Below, in pieces: positions 53,263 to 62,836 of a stretch of DNA of 64,000 nucleotides. Below the pieces are notes generated by a model that saw nothing but the letters and a program-made list of their open reading frames with translations, was not told where the DNA came from and made no database searches. The stretch lies in NCBI RefSeq assembly GCF_014652135.1, contig NZ_BMYF01000004.1:124001-188000 (forward strand), in the 5' to 3' direction. The DNA comes from Mongoliitalea lutea (lineage in GTDB: Bacteria > Bacteroidota > Bacteroidia > Cytophagales > Cyclobacteriaceae). The translations under genes and the position numbers were made by a program. Position 1 is the first letter of the stretch. Each line of letters starts with the position of its first letter.

Positions 53263-55323
53263 ATGATAAAACTGCCTAAAATACATACGGGAAAACTAAG
53301 CTTGATTAGTGCTGTGTTGATATGGTTGGCACTTTTATTTGTGGATATCACCAGAATTTTTGGAGAGCTCAACCAACTAGGTAGCGGTATTAGTCCAGAA
53401 TATTCCTATGCGTTGGAGATTTTGTTCTTCATCACGGTTTATATTTTTTATGATTACACCATCAACTCCAATAAGAATACAGAATTTTTGGAGTTGATCT
53501 GGAGAGGTGCTTCTACAGGGCTCCTGGCTTTAACCGTTTCCTTGATCATCCGGGGGCTCTATTTCCTTTTGGGAGATGGGAAGTTAGCAATGGACCCACT
53601 GCTTAGAAACTTTTTCTACCATGTGAATTTTGCACTGATCACCATATTTTTAATATCCACCTTGATTCTTTGGAGAAGATTGATTCTCTACCAAAAAACC
53701 AAAAGAATTGTACAGCAGTGGCAGGCATTTGAGGTTATCTTGCTCATGAGCATGTTTTTTGTATTTTTAAACAACAACTCTCTGGACTATAGCTTTTTGT
53801 TCGGAATGGTTTTCATGTTTATTTTTTCAATATCACTATCGGTTAACCTTAAATGGATTCCTTATTTGACATTCAAAGAAAAGTGGAAGTCCATTCTTTT
53901 CTTCTTGATTATATTGATTTGTACGATTTACCTGTTTACGCAGCTTCTCTCCTACAGTGATACTGAATTGGTCTTTGTTAACCTGACCGACAATCTTTTT
54001 TTAATTGCGCTGTTTGGATTCATTTTTATTTACTCGTTATTCAGCTTACTCGTTACCTTATTTAACCTTCCCACATCTTCTGTTTTTGAGCAAAAATTAA
54101 CAGAAGCCATCAATTTTCAACGGCTGAGTCAGTCCATCAAGCCTGGACAAAGTGAAAATCAGGTGTTGGACATATTGATAGATTCCTGCATGAGTGCATC
54201 CTATGCAGATGCTGGATGGATAGAGGTAATAGATGATAACTTAGGTCTACAGATTGTCCACCGAAGAAACATCAAGGAAACAGAAAGAGCCAAAATACAA
54301 ACCCATGTAGAAAGCACAAGCCCATTTAATGCTTTCAAATGGGATAACCCCAAAAATGAATTCGAATTATATCAGGGGAGAATATCTCAGGGAGGATTTT
54401 TATCGGCTTTGATGCTTCCTTTGGTAACCAACAATCAAACCTTCGGAAGAATTTTTTTATTGAAAGAAGTTAAGGAAGGATTTAATAAGGAAATGCTCAA
54501 CATCATTAGCACATTTGTTGGACAGGCATGTATTTCCGTGGAAAATCACCGACTCTTAAACGAGGCCATTCAAAATGAGCGCTATAAAGAGGAACTGCAA
54601 ATCGCCCAACGGGTACAAAGAAGTTTATTGCCTGAAAAATTACACCACGACGAATACTTCGAAATCTGTGGGTTCTCTGAAGCTGCGGATGAAGTAGGAG
54701 GAGACTATTACGAAACCCAACAGTTAAAAGAGCACGAGTTTGCTGTCATTATCGGTGATGTATCAGGAAAAGGTACCTCTGCTGCATTTAATATGTCCCA
54801 AATGAAAGGAGTTTTCCAAAGTTTGGTTCAGCTACATCCAAGTCCCCGGGATTTTATGATTAAAGCCAACAAGGCCTTGAGCTTTTGTTTGGAGCGGCAA
54901 TTGTTTATCACGACAACCTATCTCATCATCAATACGTTGAAGAAAACCATCAAATTTAGTCGGGCAGGTCATTGTCCTACCTTGTATTATGATGCTAAAC
55001 TGAAGCGGTGGGATTATTTGAGCATTGATGGAATGGGATTAGGAATCATCCGCACGGACTTGTATGAAGATTTTGTCCATGAAAAAACCATTAATTTCAA
55101 TCCGCAAGATCTAATGGTTCTTTACACCGATGGACTTGTGGAAGCAAGCAATGAACACCGGGAAGAATTTGGTTATGAACGGCTCAAAAAACTTGTAGAT
55201 AAGCACCATAACAAACAGCCTGAAGAAATTCAAAAGCTGATCATTGAGGGGGTTTTTGAGTTTATTGGTAAAAATCAACGACTGGACGATGACTATTCTT
55301 TGATGGTCATAAAATTTCTTTAA
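53263..55323 (+). CDS. Membrane-bound SpoIIE-type PP2C phosphatase with GAF domain
   Basis: A 686-residue regulator. Residues about 14-270 form seven or eight membrane helices, about 290-445 a GAF sensor, and about 465-686 a PP2C/RsbU phosphatase. The phosphatase has the metal ligands in ADEVGGDYYE and IIGDVSGKGTSAAF (D499), LYTDGLVEASN and the final DDDYSLMVIKF. Such enzymes dephosphorylate a STAS antagonist, freeing it to bind its kinase. The next two genes supply exactly such a pair, so this is the input end of a partner switch. The signal sensed is unknown. Confidence 0.92.
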   Translation: MIKLPKIHTGKLSLISAVLIWLALLFVDITRIFGELNQLGSGISPEYSYALEILFFITVYIFYDYTINSNKNTEFLELIWRGASTGLLALTVSLIIRGLYFLLGDGKLAMDPLLRNFFYHVNFALITIFLISTLILWRRLILYQKTKRIVQQWQAFEVILLMSMFFVFLNNNSLDYSFLFGMVFMFIFSISLSVNLKWIPYLTFKEKWKSILFFLIILICTIYLFTQLLSYSDTELVFVNLTDNLFLIALFGFIFIYSLFSLLVTLFNLPTSSVFEQKLTEAINFQRLSQSIKPGQSENQVLDILIDSCMSASYADAGWIEVIDDNLGLQIVHRRNIKETERAKIQTHVESTSPFNAFKWDNPKNEFELYQGRISQGGFLSALMLPLVTNNQTFGRIFLLKEVKEGFNKEMLNIISTFVGQACISVENHRLLNEAIQNERYKEELQIAQRVQRSLLPEKLHHDEYFEICGFSEAADEVGGDYYETQQLKEHEFAVIIGDVSGKGTSAAFNMSQMKGVFQSLVQLHPSPRDFMIKANKALSFCLERQLFITTTYLIINTLKKTIKFSRAGHCPTLYYDAKLKRWDYLSIDGMGLGIIRTDLYEDFVHEKTINFNPQDLMVLYTDGLVEASNEHREEFGYERLKKLVDKHHNKQPEEIQKLIIEGVFEFIGKNQRLDDDYSLMVIKFL

Positions 55324-55353
55324 CTTAAATCAAATAATCACGTTAAATAGAGC

Positions 55354-55692
55354 ATGTTAAAAATTGATATTCAGATAGAGCAACAAATGCACCTATTAAT
55401 CCTCAAGGGAGAGATAGATGCCAGTAACTCGGTGGACTTGGATTCTGCAATCCAGTCTATCTTTGCGCAGGATTGCTCCGTTATATTGGTGGATGGCAGA
55501 GAGTTGGATTACATTTCTTCTGCAGGGCTTGGCGTTTTTATGTCTTATCTTGACGATTTTCAAGAAAAAGGTATACAAATTTTCATTTTTGGCTTAGCTC
55601 CAAAAGTTTTACAGGTATTTGAAATATTAGGCTTAGATAAACTGATCAGCATCCGCCCTAACAAAGAGGATGCGATGGCACTTGTGGGATGA
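55354..55692 (+). CDS. STAS-domain anti-anti-sigma factor-like protein
   Basis: A 112-residue single STAS domain of the SpoIIAA/RsbV type. The phosphorylation site fits S56 in LDYISSAGLGVFMSYL, aligned with the D-S-T/S-G-L-G of RsbV. Its stop and the next start overlap as ATGA. It should bind the RsbW-like kinase encoded next when unphosphorylated. No sigma factor gene is near, so its downstream target may not be a sigma factor. Confidence 0.9.
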   Translation: MLKIDIQIEQQMHLLILKGEIDASNSVDLDSAIQSIFAQDCSVILVDGRELDYISSAGLGVFMSYLDDFQEKGIQIFIFGLAPKVLQVFEILGLDKLISIRPNKEDAMALVG

Positions 55693-56105
55693 GTCAGAGT
55701 TTGAAGTTATATTGTGATACCGGTCAGTTGACCCTTCTGAGGCAGTTTTTAGAAGACTTCCTGATGACTACAAGCATGGATGAGCTTGAGAGGCATCAGG
55801 TATTGCTTTCTGTGGAAGAAGTGACAGCAAACTTGATTATCCATTCGCATGCCTGTAATTCCAGTGAATTTATACAGGTCAATGCCAATTTGGAAGATGA
55901 CCTGCTCAAAATTGAAATCCATGACCAAGGTGCCGGTTTCAACATTTTGGATTACGAAGAGCCAGAAATAGATCAACTCATTACCACCAAGCGTAAAGGT
56001 GGATTGGGCATCATGTTGGTAAGAAAATTCATGGATAAAATCGAATTTGAAACCAATGGCAGAAAAAACACCTGCCGACTCTTTAAGCTTGTGAATTCCA
56101 AATAA
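55689..56105 (+). CDS. RsbW-like serine kinase / anti-sigma factor (HATPase_c)
   Basis: A 138-residue GHKL-fold ATP-binding protein. The N box is EEVTANLIIHSH, the G1 box IEIHDQGAGFN, and the G2 region KGGLGIMLVRKFMD. Length and order match RsbW/SpoIIAB. It should phosphorylate the STAS protein encoded just before it (4-base overlap) and bind a third partner when free. The third partner is not in this window. Confidence 0.9.
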   Translation: MSQSLKLYCDTGQLTLLRQFLEDFLMTTSMDELERHQVLLSVEEVTANLIIHSHACNSSEFIQVNANLEDDLLKIEIHDQGAGFNILDYEEPEIDQLITTKRKGGLGIMLVRKFMDKIEFETNGRKNTCRLFKLVNSK

Positions 56106-56197
56106 TTGTTAATTCCTAGCGTAAATACGCTTCTACTCCCCTAAGTATTGATATAAATTCGTAACATTGCATTCTATTCGCTGCATTGAATTCAATT

Positions 56198-58207
56198 ATG
56201 AATAAACGGAATTTATTAATCGGAATACTTATTCTATTTTTTGGCTGTAGCCCTAAAACTGGTTTAATCCAGACGGAAAACACAACGGTGGAAAATATTC
56301 CCCTACTTGTCATAGAAGGGGAGGAAACTAACTCCGAGGAGTTTTTGTACCTCTTTTCCAAAAACAAACAATTTGATAACAAAGAAGAACTCCTGACACA
56401 AGAAGAGTTTGACCAAAACCTGGAGTTGTTCATCAATTACAAGTTGAAAGTCAAAGAAGCAGAGCGTCAAGGATTGGATAAAAACGAGGAGTTTGATCGG
56501 GAGTTTGAGATGTTCAAACAAGATCTAATCAAACCTTACCTGATCAAAAACTCTTTGCAAGAAGGAGAATTGCTTAAGGCATATAACCGCATGCAGGAAG
56601 TGATCAAGGCTAGCCATATTTTGCTACAATTCCCAAGTAATGCCTCAAGGGAAGATTCCATCGCTGTGTTTAAAATGGCTCAAAAGCTGAAAACTGAAGC
56701 TGATGCCGGAGCTAATTTCAATGAACTAGCTAAAGAGTATTCTGATGACCCTTCTGCACAAACCAATGATGGAAGCTTAGGCTATTTTACTGCCATGCAA
56801 ATGGTCTATCAGTTTGAAGATGCTGCATACAATTTAAAAATCAATGAAATTTCCGAGCCTGTATTGACAGACTTTGGATACCATATCATCAAGCTGGAAG
56901 ACCGAAAACCAAATCCAGGGGAAATCAGAGTTTCACACATCCTCGTACGTTCTCAGATGGGTGATCCCGTATCCGAGGAAAGGGCCTTACGAAAAGTAGG
57001 CGAAATCTACAATGAATTACAAAAGCCAGAAAGTGAGTGGGAACAAATTTGTCAACAATTCTCAGAAGATGTAGGCACCAGAAATACAGGAGGAAGACTC
57101 CCTTGGATAAGCTTGGGTTCTGTTATTCCTGAATTCGAAGCAGTGGCATTTGCCCTGCAAGAAGAAGGTGAGATTTCTCCACCGGTGAAAACGCCTTACG
57201 GTTATCATATTATTCGATTGGAAGAGCGAAAACCACTTGCTCCTTTTGAAGAAATGGAACCTATGATCAAATCCAGAATCATGAGAGATTCCCGATCCAC
57301 CTTGATCGGTTCACAAGTGGTGGCCATTCAAAAATCCAGATATGGCTTTGTCGAAAACGAGGAAGTTTTTGACCGAGTGATCGCATTTGCCAAGGATAAA
57401 AACATGAAAGAGGCCTTGGCATCTTTGGAGGAAGAGGAACTCAATCAGCAGGAGCTATTCCGTGTGCGAGAGCAATCATATTTGGTGAAGGACTTTCTTG
57501 TGCATGTCAAAAAAAGAGAAAATCAAGTGATCACCGGAAGGCCACAAATAGCCTTTGAAAGTCAATTGAATGCCTATGTTGCAGCTACTTTGGATAAGGT
57601 GGAGGAGCAAGATTTGGAACAAAACAATGAGGAGTATCGGATGCTTCTCAAGGAATACAGAGATGGTATCTTACTCTTCTCCCTGATGAATGAGCAAGTT
57701 TGGCAAAAAGCATTAGAGGACAGTGTAGGATTGGAGCACTTCTTCCAACAAAATCAAGAGCGCTACTATTGGAATGAGCGTGTGAATGCAATTTTCGTTA
57801 ACATGGCGAAAACTGAATCCATTCCGTCAGTTAGGAGATTTTTGAGCGATAAGGTATATAAAACAGACTTAACGGATCGTTTAGAGAATACCTTCTTACT
57901 TAATGATCCGTTGATATTCACCATGGAAGAAGGCTTATACGAATGGGCCAATCATCCCATTTTGAAAGATATCAATCTGGACAAACCATTCCATGAACTG
58001 ACTCAAAATGGAAAAACCCAGTTTATCATTGTAGGACCGAAGATCGCTGCTGCTCCCAAGCTGCTAAGCGAGACAAGAGGAAAGGTGATTCAGGACTATC
58101 AGGAATACTTAGACAATATGCTGATTACCAATTTGAAGGAAAAATTTAACTTCAGCATTGATGAGAATGAAAAAAATAAGATCTACGAAAAAATCGTTCA
58201 TAATTAA
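56198..58207 (+). CDS. Parvulin-type peptidyl-prolyl isomerase lipoprotein (two PPIase domains)
   Basis: A 669-residue lipoprotein from ATG 56198, lipobox FFGC. Two parvulin domains in tandem, about 130-235 and 240-345, each with the SHILL or SHILV start, the GSLGYF or GGRLPW turn and the FGYHIIKLEDRKP or YGYHIIRLEERKP end. The C-terminal 300 residues are helical with no recognised domain. It should help fold outer-membrane or secreted proteins in the periplasm. It begins 92 bases after the partner-switch triad, and its 3' end overlaps the next gene by 41 bases. Confidence 0.9.
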   Translation: MNKRNLLIGILILFFGCSPKTGLIQTENTTVENIPLLVIEGEETNSEEFLYLFSKNKQFDNKEELLTQEEFDQNLELFINYKLKVKEAERQGLDKNEEFDREFEMFKQDLIKPYLIKNSLQEGELLKAYNRMQEVIKASHILLQFPSNASREDSIAVFKMAQKLKTEADAGANFNELAKEYSDDPSAQTNDGSLGYFTAMQMVYQFEDAAYNLKINEISEPVLTDFGYHIIKLEDRKPNPGEIRVSHILVRSQMGDPVSEERALRKVGEIYNELQKPESEWEQICQQFSEDVGTRNTGGRLPWISLGSVIPEFEAVAFALQEEGEISPPVKTPYGYHIIRLEERKPLAPFEEMEPMIKSRIMRDSRSTLIGSQVVAIQKSRYGFVENEEVFDRVIAFAKDKNMKEALASLEEEELNQQELFRVREQSYLVKDFLVHVKKRENQVITGRPQIAFESQLNAYVAATLDKVEEQDLEQNNEEYRMLLKEYRDGILLFSLMNEQVWQKALEDSVGLEHFFQQNQERYYWNERVNAIFVNMAKTESIPSVRRFLSDKVYKTDLTDRLENTFLLNDPLIFTMEEGLYEWANHPILKDINLDKPFHELTQNGKTQFIIVGPKIAAAPKLLSETRGKVIQDYQEYLDNMLITNLKEKFNFSIDENEKNKIYEKIVHN

Positions 58208-59054
58208 TTCAAGCTTCATTCTCAGCTTACTCTTGATTTCGTCCTGTGACTTCTTCAAAGTAAAATCAACCCAAAATGAAGAAGAAGACCGGATACTAGC
58301 GACAGTTGCCAATAACAACTTGCTACTTTCGGATATACAGTTTTTGCTCAACGCTCAACTTTCAGATGAAGACAGTGCGGCTACCGTTTCCCGCTTTGTT
58401 CAATCCTGGGTACGGCAGCAATTGATGATTGCAGAAGCCTCCAAGGCCATCAACTTCAATACGCCTGAATTCAATCAGCGGATCAAAGAATACCGGGAGT
58501 CATTGATGATTCATGAATTTGAAAAAAATTACATCAATAGTCAGATTGATGAAGCAATAAAAGATCAAGAAATTCTCGAGTACTATAAGTCTCACAAGGA
58601 GAATTTCACCTTAAAAGAAACCATCGTAAGAGGAAATTTCATCAAGTTGGAAAAGAGCAGTCCTCAAAAAAATGCATTTGAGCGGGCTATTCGCCAAAAA
58701 GAGCAGGAGCGCTTAGCCGAACTTAGCTTAAAGTTTGCAAGCAATTATTACTTGGAGGCTGATAATTGGATTCGCTTGAGTGAACTGACAGCAAATACGC
58801 CACTTAGAAACGAAGCCAATACAACCCAACTCTTACGAAGTGGGGCTTTTATTAAAGTAGATGGTGAAAATTATTCCTACTACTTTGATATTTTGGAATA
58901 CAAATTGCAAAATCAAGTTCCACCCCTGGAGTTTGTAAGGGAAGAAATAACTAAAATCCTCCTAAACAAGCGGGTCAACATGTTGAGAGAACAACTGCAT
59001 AAGGATATATTTACGCGCGCATTAGAAAATAAAGAATTCAGTATTTATGAATAA
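58167..59054 (+). CDS. SurA-like periplasmic lipoprotein, PPIase domain degenerate
   Basis: A 295-residue lipoprotein from ATG 58167 with lipobox ISSC (about residue 27). It has a SurA N-terminal-like helical core (FVQSWVRQQLMIAEASKAIN, REYRES-type helices) and a C-terminal part of alternating strands, but no full parvulin signature is visible, so it may be a chaperone without isomerase activity. It overlaps the first PPIase gene by 41 bases and the SurA-like gene by 8 bases, so the three are translated together. Confidence 0.75.
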   Translation: MKKIRSTKKSFIINSSFILSLLLISSCDFFKVKSTQNEEEDRILATVANNNLLLSDIQFLLNAQLSDEDSAATVSRFVQSWVRQQLMIAEASKAINFNTPEFNQRIKEYRESLMIHEFEKNYINSQIDEAIKDQEILEYYKSHKENFTLKETIVRGNFIKLEKSSPQKNAFERAIRQKEQERLAELSLKFASNYYLEADNWIRLSELTANTPLRNEANTTQLLRSGAFIKVDGENYSYYFDILEYKLQNQVPPLEFVREEITKILLNKRVNMLREQLHKDIFTRALENKEFSIYE

Positions 59055-60441
59055 ATTAAAATTAACCGTTGGTTGGCTATTTTTCATAGGGATTATTGGC
59101 TTGGCACATAGCCAAGAGCAAGAAGAGAAAAAAGAGAGCCCAAGTACTCCTCCAACTGGACAGATCATTGATAAGATTGTAGCCAAAGTCAACAACTATA
59201 TCCTGTTGGAATCCGAGGTGCAACAAGCATTTATTGAAGCTGTTGCTTCTCAAAGTCAGCAAGGTTTTGAGGCACCTACCCGCTGCGAGGTATTTGAATC
59301 TTTATTGATCAATAAGTTGATGGTAGCCAAAGCAGAACTTGATTCTGTTATGGTATCAGATGCAGAGGTCATATTTGAAGCAGACCAGCGTTTCTCGATG
59401 ATGATGCAACAGTTTGGTGGTGATGAAAATATTCTCATCGAAGCTTATGGAAAGACTGCTGACCAAATGAAAAGTGAAATTGAGTCCGCCTTGCGGGAAC
59501 AAAAAGTCATAGGAAAGATGCAGCAAAAAATCATTGCTGATTTAACTGTATCACCTGCTGAGGTCCGTAGATTTTTCAATGCTATTCCCCGTGACTCTCT
59601 TCCTTTTTTCTCAGCAGAGGTTACAGTTGGTCAAATTGTTCGGAAACCTATCGTTAACGAAAAAGCAAAAGAAGAGGTACGGAAACGTATGCTTAATTTT
59701 AAGCGGATGATTGAAGATGGATTGACGGATTTTCAATCTTTAGCACGGGAATACTCTGAGGATCCTATGTCAGCCATACAAGGAGGCGAACTTGGTTTCT
59801 TTAGGAGGGGAGAATTGGCGCCAGAATTTGAAGCTACGGCACTTGGTCTTAGACCAGGAGAAATCAGCGATCCAGTAGAAACCATGTTTGGAATTCATAT
59901 GATTCAGCTATTGGAAAGAAGGGGTAATTCTTATAACTCCCGTCATATTCTGATCAAACCACAGCCGAGTGAGGATGATATCTTAAAAGCTGAACGCTTC
60001 CTTGATAGTTTGAGAACAGAAATCATGGCTGGAAAAATTGAATTTCCTAAAGCTGCCAAAGACCATTCAAACGATCGGGCAACTTCCGATAATGGTGGAT
60101 TCTTTGCAGACCCTATGACACAATCTAATAGATTAACCCTACGTACCTTAGAGGATCCAATTCTTTATTTTACGTTGGATACCATGAAAGTTGGATCCAT
60201 CACAAAACCTATCCGTTTTGAAGATGAGCGCGAAGGGCCTCAGGTGCGGATACTCTATTACAAGCAACGCTATCCCGCACACCGTGCCAACTTAACAGAT
60301 GACTACGAAAAGCTTAAAGCCGCTACACGTAGAAAGAAAGAAGAGGAACTGTTGAGCAGATGGTTCTTATCTGCCAAAGAGGAGGTGTTTATTGATATTG
60401 ATCCATCATACGATCGCTGTAATGCTTTACAAGATCGTTAA
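59047..60441 (+). CDS. SurA-like peptidyl-prolyl isomerase (two parvulin domains)
   Basis: A 464-residue exported protein with a signal peptide ending at about residue 22 (AHSQ). The N-terminal chaperone region includes DKIVAKVNNYILLESEV, and two parvulin domains follow (about 190-300, with GGELGFF and FGIHMIQLLERRG, and 305-410, with SRHILIKPQ and NGGFFAD). This is the standard SurA plan for delivery of outer-membrane proteins to BamA. A strong terminator follows. Confidence 0.92.
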   Translation: MNKLKLTVGWLFFIGIIGLAHSQEQEEKKESPSTPPTGQIIDKIVAKVNNYILLESEVQQAFIEAVASQSQQGFEAPTRCEVFESLLINKLMVAKAELDSVMVSDAEVIFEADQRFSMMMQQFGGDENILIEAYGKTADQMKSEIESALREQKVIGKMQQKIIADLTVSPAEVRRFFNAIPRDSLPFFSAEVTVGQIVRKPIVNEKAKEEVRKRMLNFKRMIEDGLTDFQSLAREYSEDPMSAIQGGELGFFRRGELAPEFEATALGLRPGEISDPVETMFGIHMIQLLERRGNSYNSRHILIKPQPSEDDILKAERFLDSLRTEIMAGKIEFPKAAKDHSNDRATSDNGGFFADPMTQSNRLTLRTLEDPILYFTLDTMKVGSITKPIRFEDEREGPQVRILYYKQRYPAHRANLTDDYEKLKAATRRKKEEELLSRWFLSAKEEVFIDIDPSYDRCNALQDR

Positions 60442-60450
60442 TAAAGAAAT

Positions 60451-60485
60451 AAAAAAAGGCTCAGTTTTAAATTGAGCCTTTTTTT
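60451..60485. terminator. Bidirectional terminator after the SurA-like gene
   Basis: Seven A, the stem GGCTCA/TGAGCC with a 9-base loop, then seven T, so it works on both strands. It separates the convergent SurA-like and AraC-type genes. Confidence 0.9.
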
Positions 60486-60509
60486 ATTTCTTTATGTTTT
60501 TTTATATAA

Positions 60510-61442
60510 TTAGCTTTGGACATTAATGAGCGTCTCTCTTCTTCTCATCTTTCCTGCTGGCAATCCATACATCATTTTGAATCTCCTACAGAAGTATGCG
60601 GTATCTTTATAACCTACTTCTTTACCTATATCACGAATACTTTTCTTTGAAGTCCGAAGCAACTCTACCGCTGCCTCCATACGCTGGTATTCAATGTAAT
60701 CTTGTGGGTTAATTCCTGTTAACATTTTAAAATATTGACCAACATAATCCTCAGATACATTTGCAACCTTTGCCAATACTTTATTTGATAGGTCTCCACC
60801 AATATTTTTCTTAATATAATTGAAGAGATCGATCAAGCGAGGATCTTTAAAATAAGTACTATTTGTCGACAACTCCTCCATAAATAATCTGTTTTTCAGA
60901 ATATGTCGAACAATTTCAATCACCAACAACTCAGAATGCACTTTCAAAACTCGCTCTTTTCCTGGAGTACTTTGCTCTGACTCCTTCACTATATCCTCCA
61001 CAATAGTTGCCAGACGATCATTAAAACGAATCACAAAAGGAGGAATTCCTAATGAATTGAAAAAATTAACTACATCGAACACCTTAGCCTCAAAGTTAAC
61101 AATTGAAATACAATCTTCTTCCAAAGACTTAATTTCACGAAAACTGACGGTCTGTAAGAACTTTCTTTTTTGATCCAAAAAACCTTCATTATCCACTTCA
61201 GTCTTTTTGTGCCCTGAGCCAAAAGTTATCTGTGTTGCCCTTCCTGCTGGAATAAACAAAATCTCACCTTCATTGACAAGTTCCTGATCCTCCGAAAATT
61301 TAATAGATCCCTGATGAAGTAGTATGATAGAGTTTTCTGTTTCTACATAATCGGCGACAGTTATAGTCCTTTCGATTTTATAATTTGTTCCTTTCAAAAA
61401 ACGAACTCCTACTGATTCGATGACTTTATTGTAATATTCCAT
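60510..61442 (-). CDS. AraC-family transcriptional regulator with cupin-like sensor domain
   Basis: A 310-residue protein. The N-terminal half, about 20-100, has a cupin-like fold (IILLHQGSIKF...INEGEILFIPAGRATQITF-type pattern), a helical middle follows, and the C-terminal 100 residues contain two helix-turn-helix motifs (LAKVANVSEDYVGQYFKMLTGINPQDYI and IRDIGKEVGYKDTAYFCRRFKMMYGLPA). It should bind DNA as a dimer and respond to a small ligand. It is followed in the same direction by nothing but a terminator, and the acyl-CoA dehydrogenase gene lies upstream beyond a terminator, so the regulon is unknown. Confidence 0.92.
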   Translation of the reverse strand: MEYYNKVIESVGVRFLKGTNYKIERTITVADYVETENSIILLHQGSIKFSEDQELVNEGEILFIPAGRATQITFGSGHKKTEVDNEGFLDQKRKFLQTVSFREIKSLEEDCISIVNFEAKVFDVVNFFNSLGIPPFVIRFNDRLATIVEDIVKESEQSTPGKERVLKVHSELLVIEIVRHILKNRLFMEELSTNSTYFKDPRLIDLFNYIKKNIGGDLSNKVLAKVANVSEDYVGQYFKMLTGINPQDYIEYQRMEAAVELLRTSKKSIRDIGKEVGYKDTAYFCRRFKMMYGLPAGKMRRRETLINVQS

Positions 61443-61530
61443 GACGTATAGCGTAGCGGTTAGAGTTGTAAAACTAAATTATTTTTCTAAATTTAAGTCG
61501 AAAAAGTAAATAATTATTCAAAATAGCACA

Positions 61531-61563
61531 AAAAAAGGCATAAAAGTTAAATTTTATGCCTTT
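61531..61563 (-). terminator. Intrinsic terminator of the acyl-CoA dehydrogenase gene
   Basis: GGCATAAAA and TTTTATGCC pair perfectly over 9 bases with a 6-base loop, followed on the minus strand by seven T. It lies 18 bases past the stop codon. Confidence 0.9.
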
Positions 61564-61580
61564 AATACCACACCGTTAAT

Positions 61581-62720
61581 CTATTTCAAAATACCTCGGG
61601 ATATTACTATTTTCTGTATTTCACTCGTTCCCTCGTAAATTTGGGTGATTTTAGCATCTCTCATCAAGCGCTCCACATGGTATTCTTTTACATAGCCATA
61701 ACCACCATGCACTTGAACTGCCTCTACAGTAACATTCATCGCAACCTCAGATGCATATAATTTTGCCATAGCACTGGCATGTGCATAGTCTTGACCACTA
61801 TCTTTTAACCAAGCAGATTTTAAAACAAGCAATCGCGCTGCTTCAATTTGAGTAGCCATATCCGCTAGTTTGAATTGAATAGCCTGATGCTGACTGATAG
61901 TTTTTCCAAATGCCTTTCTTTCTTTAGAGTAAGCCAAAGCCAACTCATAAGCGCCGGAAGCAATTCCTAGTGCCTGTGCAGCAATCCCAATTCTTCCACC
62001 ATTTAAAGTTTCCATGGCAAAGGTAAAACCAAAGCCTTCCTCTCCTATTCTATTTTCTACAGGTACCTTTACATCTGTAAACATCAAGGAATGGGTATCA
62101 GAGCCTCTGATTCCTAATTTATCTTCCTTCTTACCAATCACAAAGCCATCCCAACCCTTTTCAACAATAAATGCAGAAATGCCTTTATGCCCTTTTTCTA
62201 CATCGGTCTGGGCAATTACTAAGTAAACGGATGCCGTATTTCCATTAGTAATCCAGTTTTTAGTACCGTTGAGGATATAATAATCACCGTTGAGTTCGGC
62301 AGTTGTTTTTTGGGAAGTAGCATCAGAACCAGCTTCTGGTTCTGACAAGCAAAAAGCACCGATAATTTCCCCCGTAGCCAATGGCTTCAAGTATTTTTCT
62401 TTCTGGGCTTCTGTACCATATTTTTCAAGGCCCCAGCAAACCAAGGAATTATTAACTGACATGGAAACAGAAGCAGAAGCATCAATCTTGGAAATCTCTT
62501 CCATTGCCAATACATAGGAAATGGTATCCATACCACCACCATTATATTTCGGATCTACCATCATGCCCATAAAGCCCAATTCTCCCATTTTTTTAATTTG
62601 CTCGTAGGGAAATCTAGCTTCGGTATCTCTTTCAATAACCTCTGGCAATAACTCTGTTTGGGCAAAATCTCTCGCCGCGTCCCGCACCGCTAGGTGCTCC
62701 TCTGTGTATTCAAAATGCAT
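61581..62720 (-). CDS. Acyl-CoA dehydrogenase
   Basis: A 379-residue FAD enzyme of standard length that oxidises an acyl-CoA to the 2-enoyl-CoA and passes electrons to ETF. FAD-binding segments AFCLSEPEAGSDATSQ and NWITNGNTASVYLV are present, and the catalytic base is E363 in IYEGTSEIQ, the position used in short- and medium-chain enzymes. It is transcribed alone, with its own terminator. The chain-length preference is not clear from the sequence. Confidence 0.95.
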   Translation of the reverse strand: MHFEYTEEHLAVRDAARDFAQTELLPEVIERDTEARFPYEQIKKMGELGFMGMMVDPKYNGGGMDTISYVLAMEEISKIDASASVSMSVNNSLVCWGLEKYGTEAQKEKYLKPLATGEIIGAFCLSEPEAGSDATSQKTTAELNGDYYILNGTKNWITNGNTASVYLVIAQTDVEKGHKGISAFIVEKGWDGFVIGKKEDKLGIRGSDTHSLMFTDVKVPVENRIGEEGFGFTFAMETLNGGRIGIAAQALGIASGAYELALAYSKERKAFGKTISQHQAIQFKLADMATQIEAARLLVLKSAWLKDSGQDYAHASAMAKLYASEVAMNVTVEAVQVHGGYGYVKEYHVERLMRDAKITQIYEGTSEIQKIVISRGILK

Positions 62721-62776
62721 ATAAACGATTGATTATTTGGGTTTAACTTATTAGAATTCGAATTTAGCACCAAAAA

Positions 62777-62806
62777 AAATAAGGGACAATGAATTGCCCC
62801 TTATTT
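62777..62806 (-). terminator. Intrinsic terminator of the zinc metallopeptidase gene
   Basis: AAATAAGGGACAAT and ATTGCCCCTTATTT pair over 14 positions with one mismatch and a 2-base gap, so the tip must open to form a loop; eight T follow on the minus strand. It lies 30 bases past the stop codon. Confidence 0.85.
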
Positions 62807-62836
62807 GTAAACTCAAATTGCGGTTTTCAGTTTCTT

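Noticed and set aside
56118-56131. Palindrome AGCGTAAATACGCT between the RsbW-like gene and the first PPIase gene
   Set aside because: A 6-base stem with a 2-base loop and no T run; it may be an operator or chance. Too little to call a feature, though it lies in the only gap between the triad and the chaperone genes.
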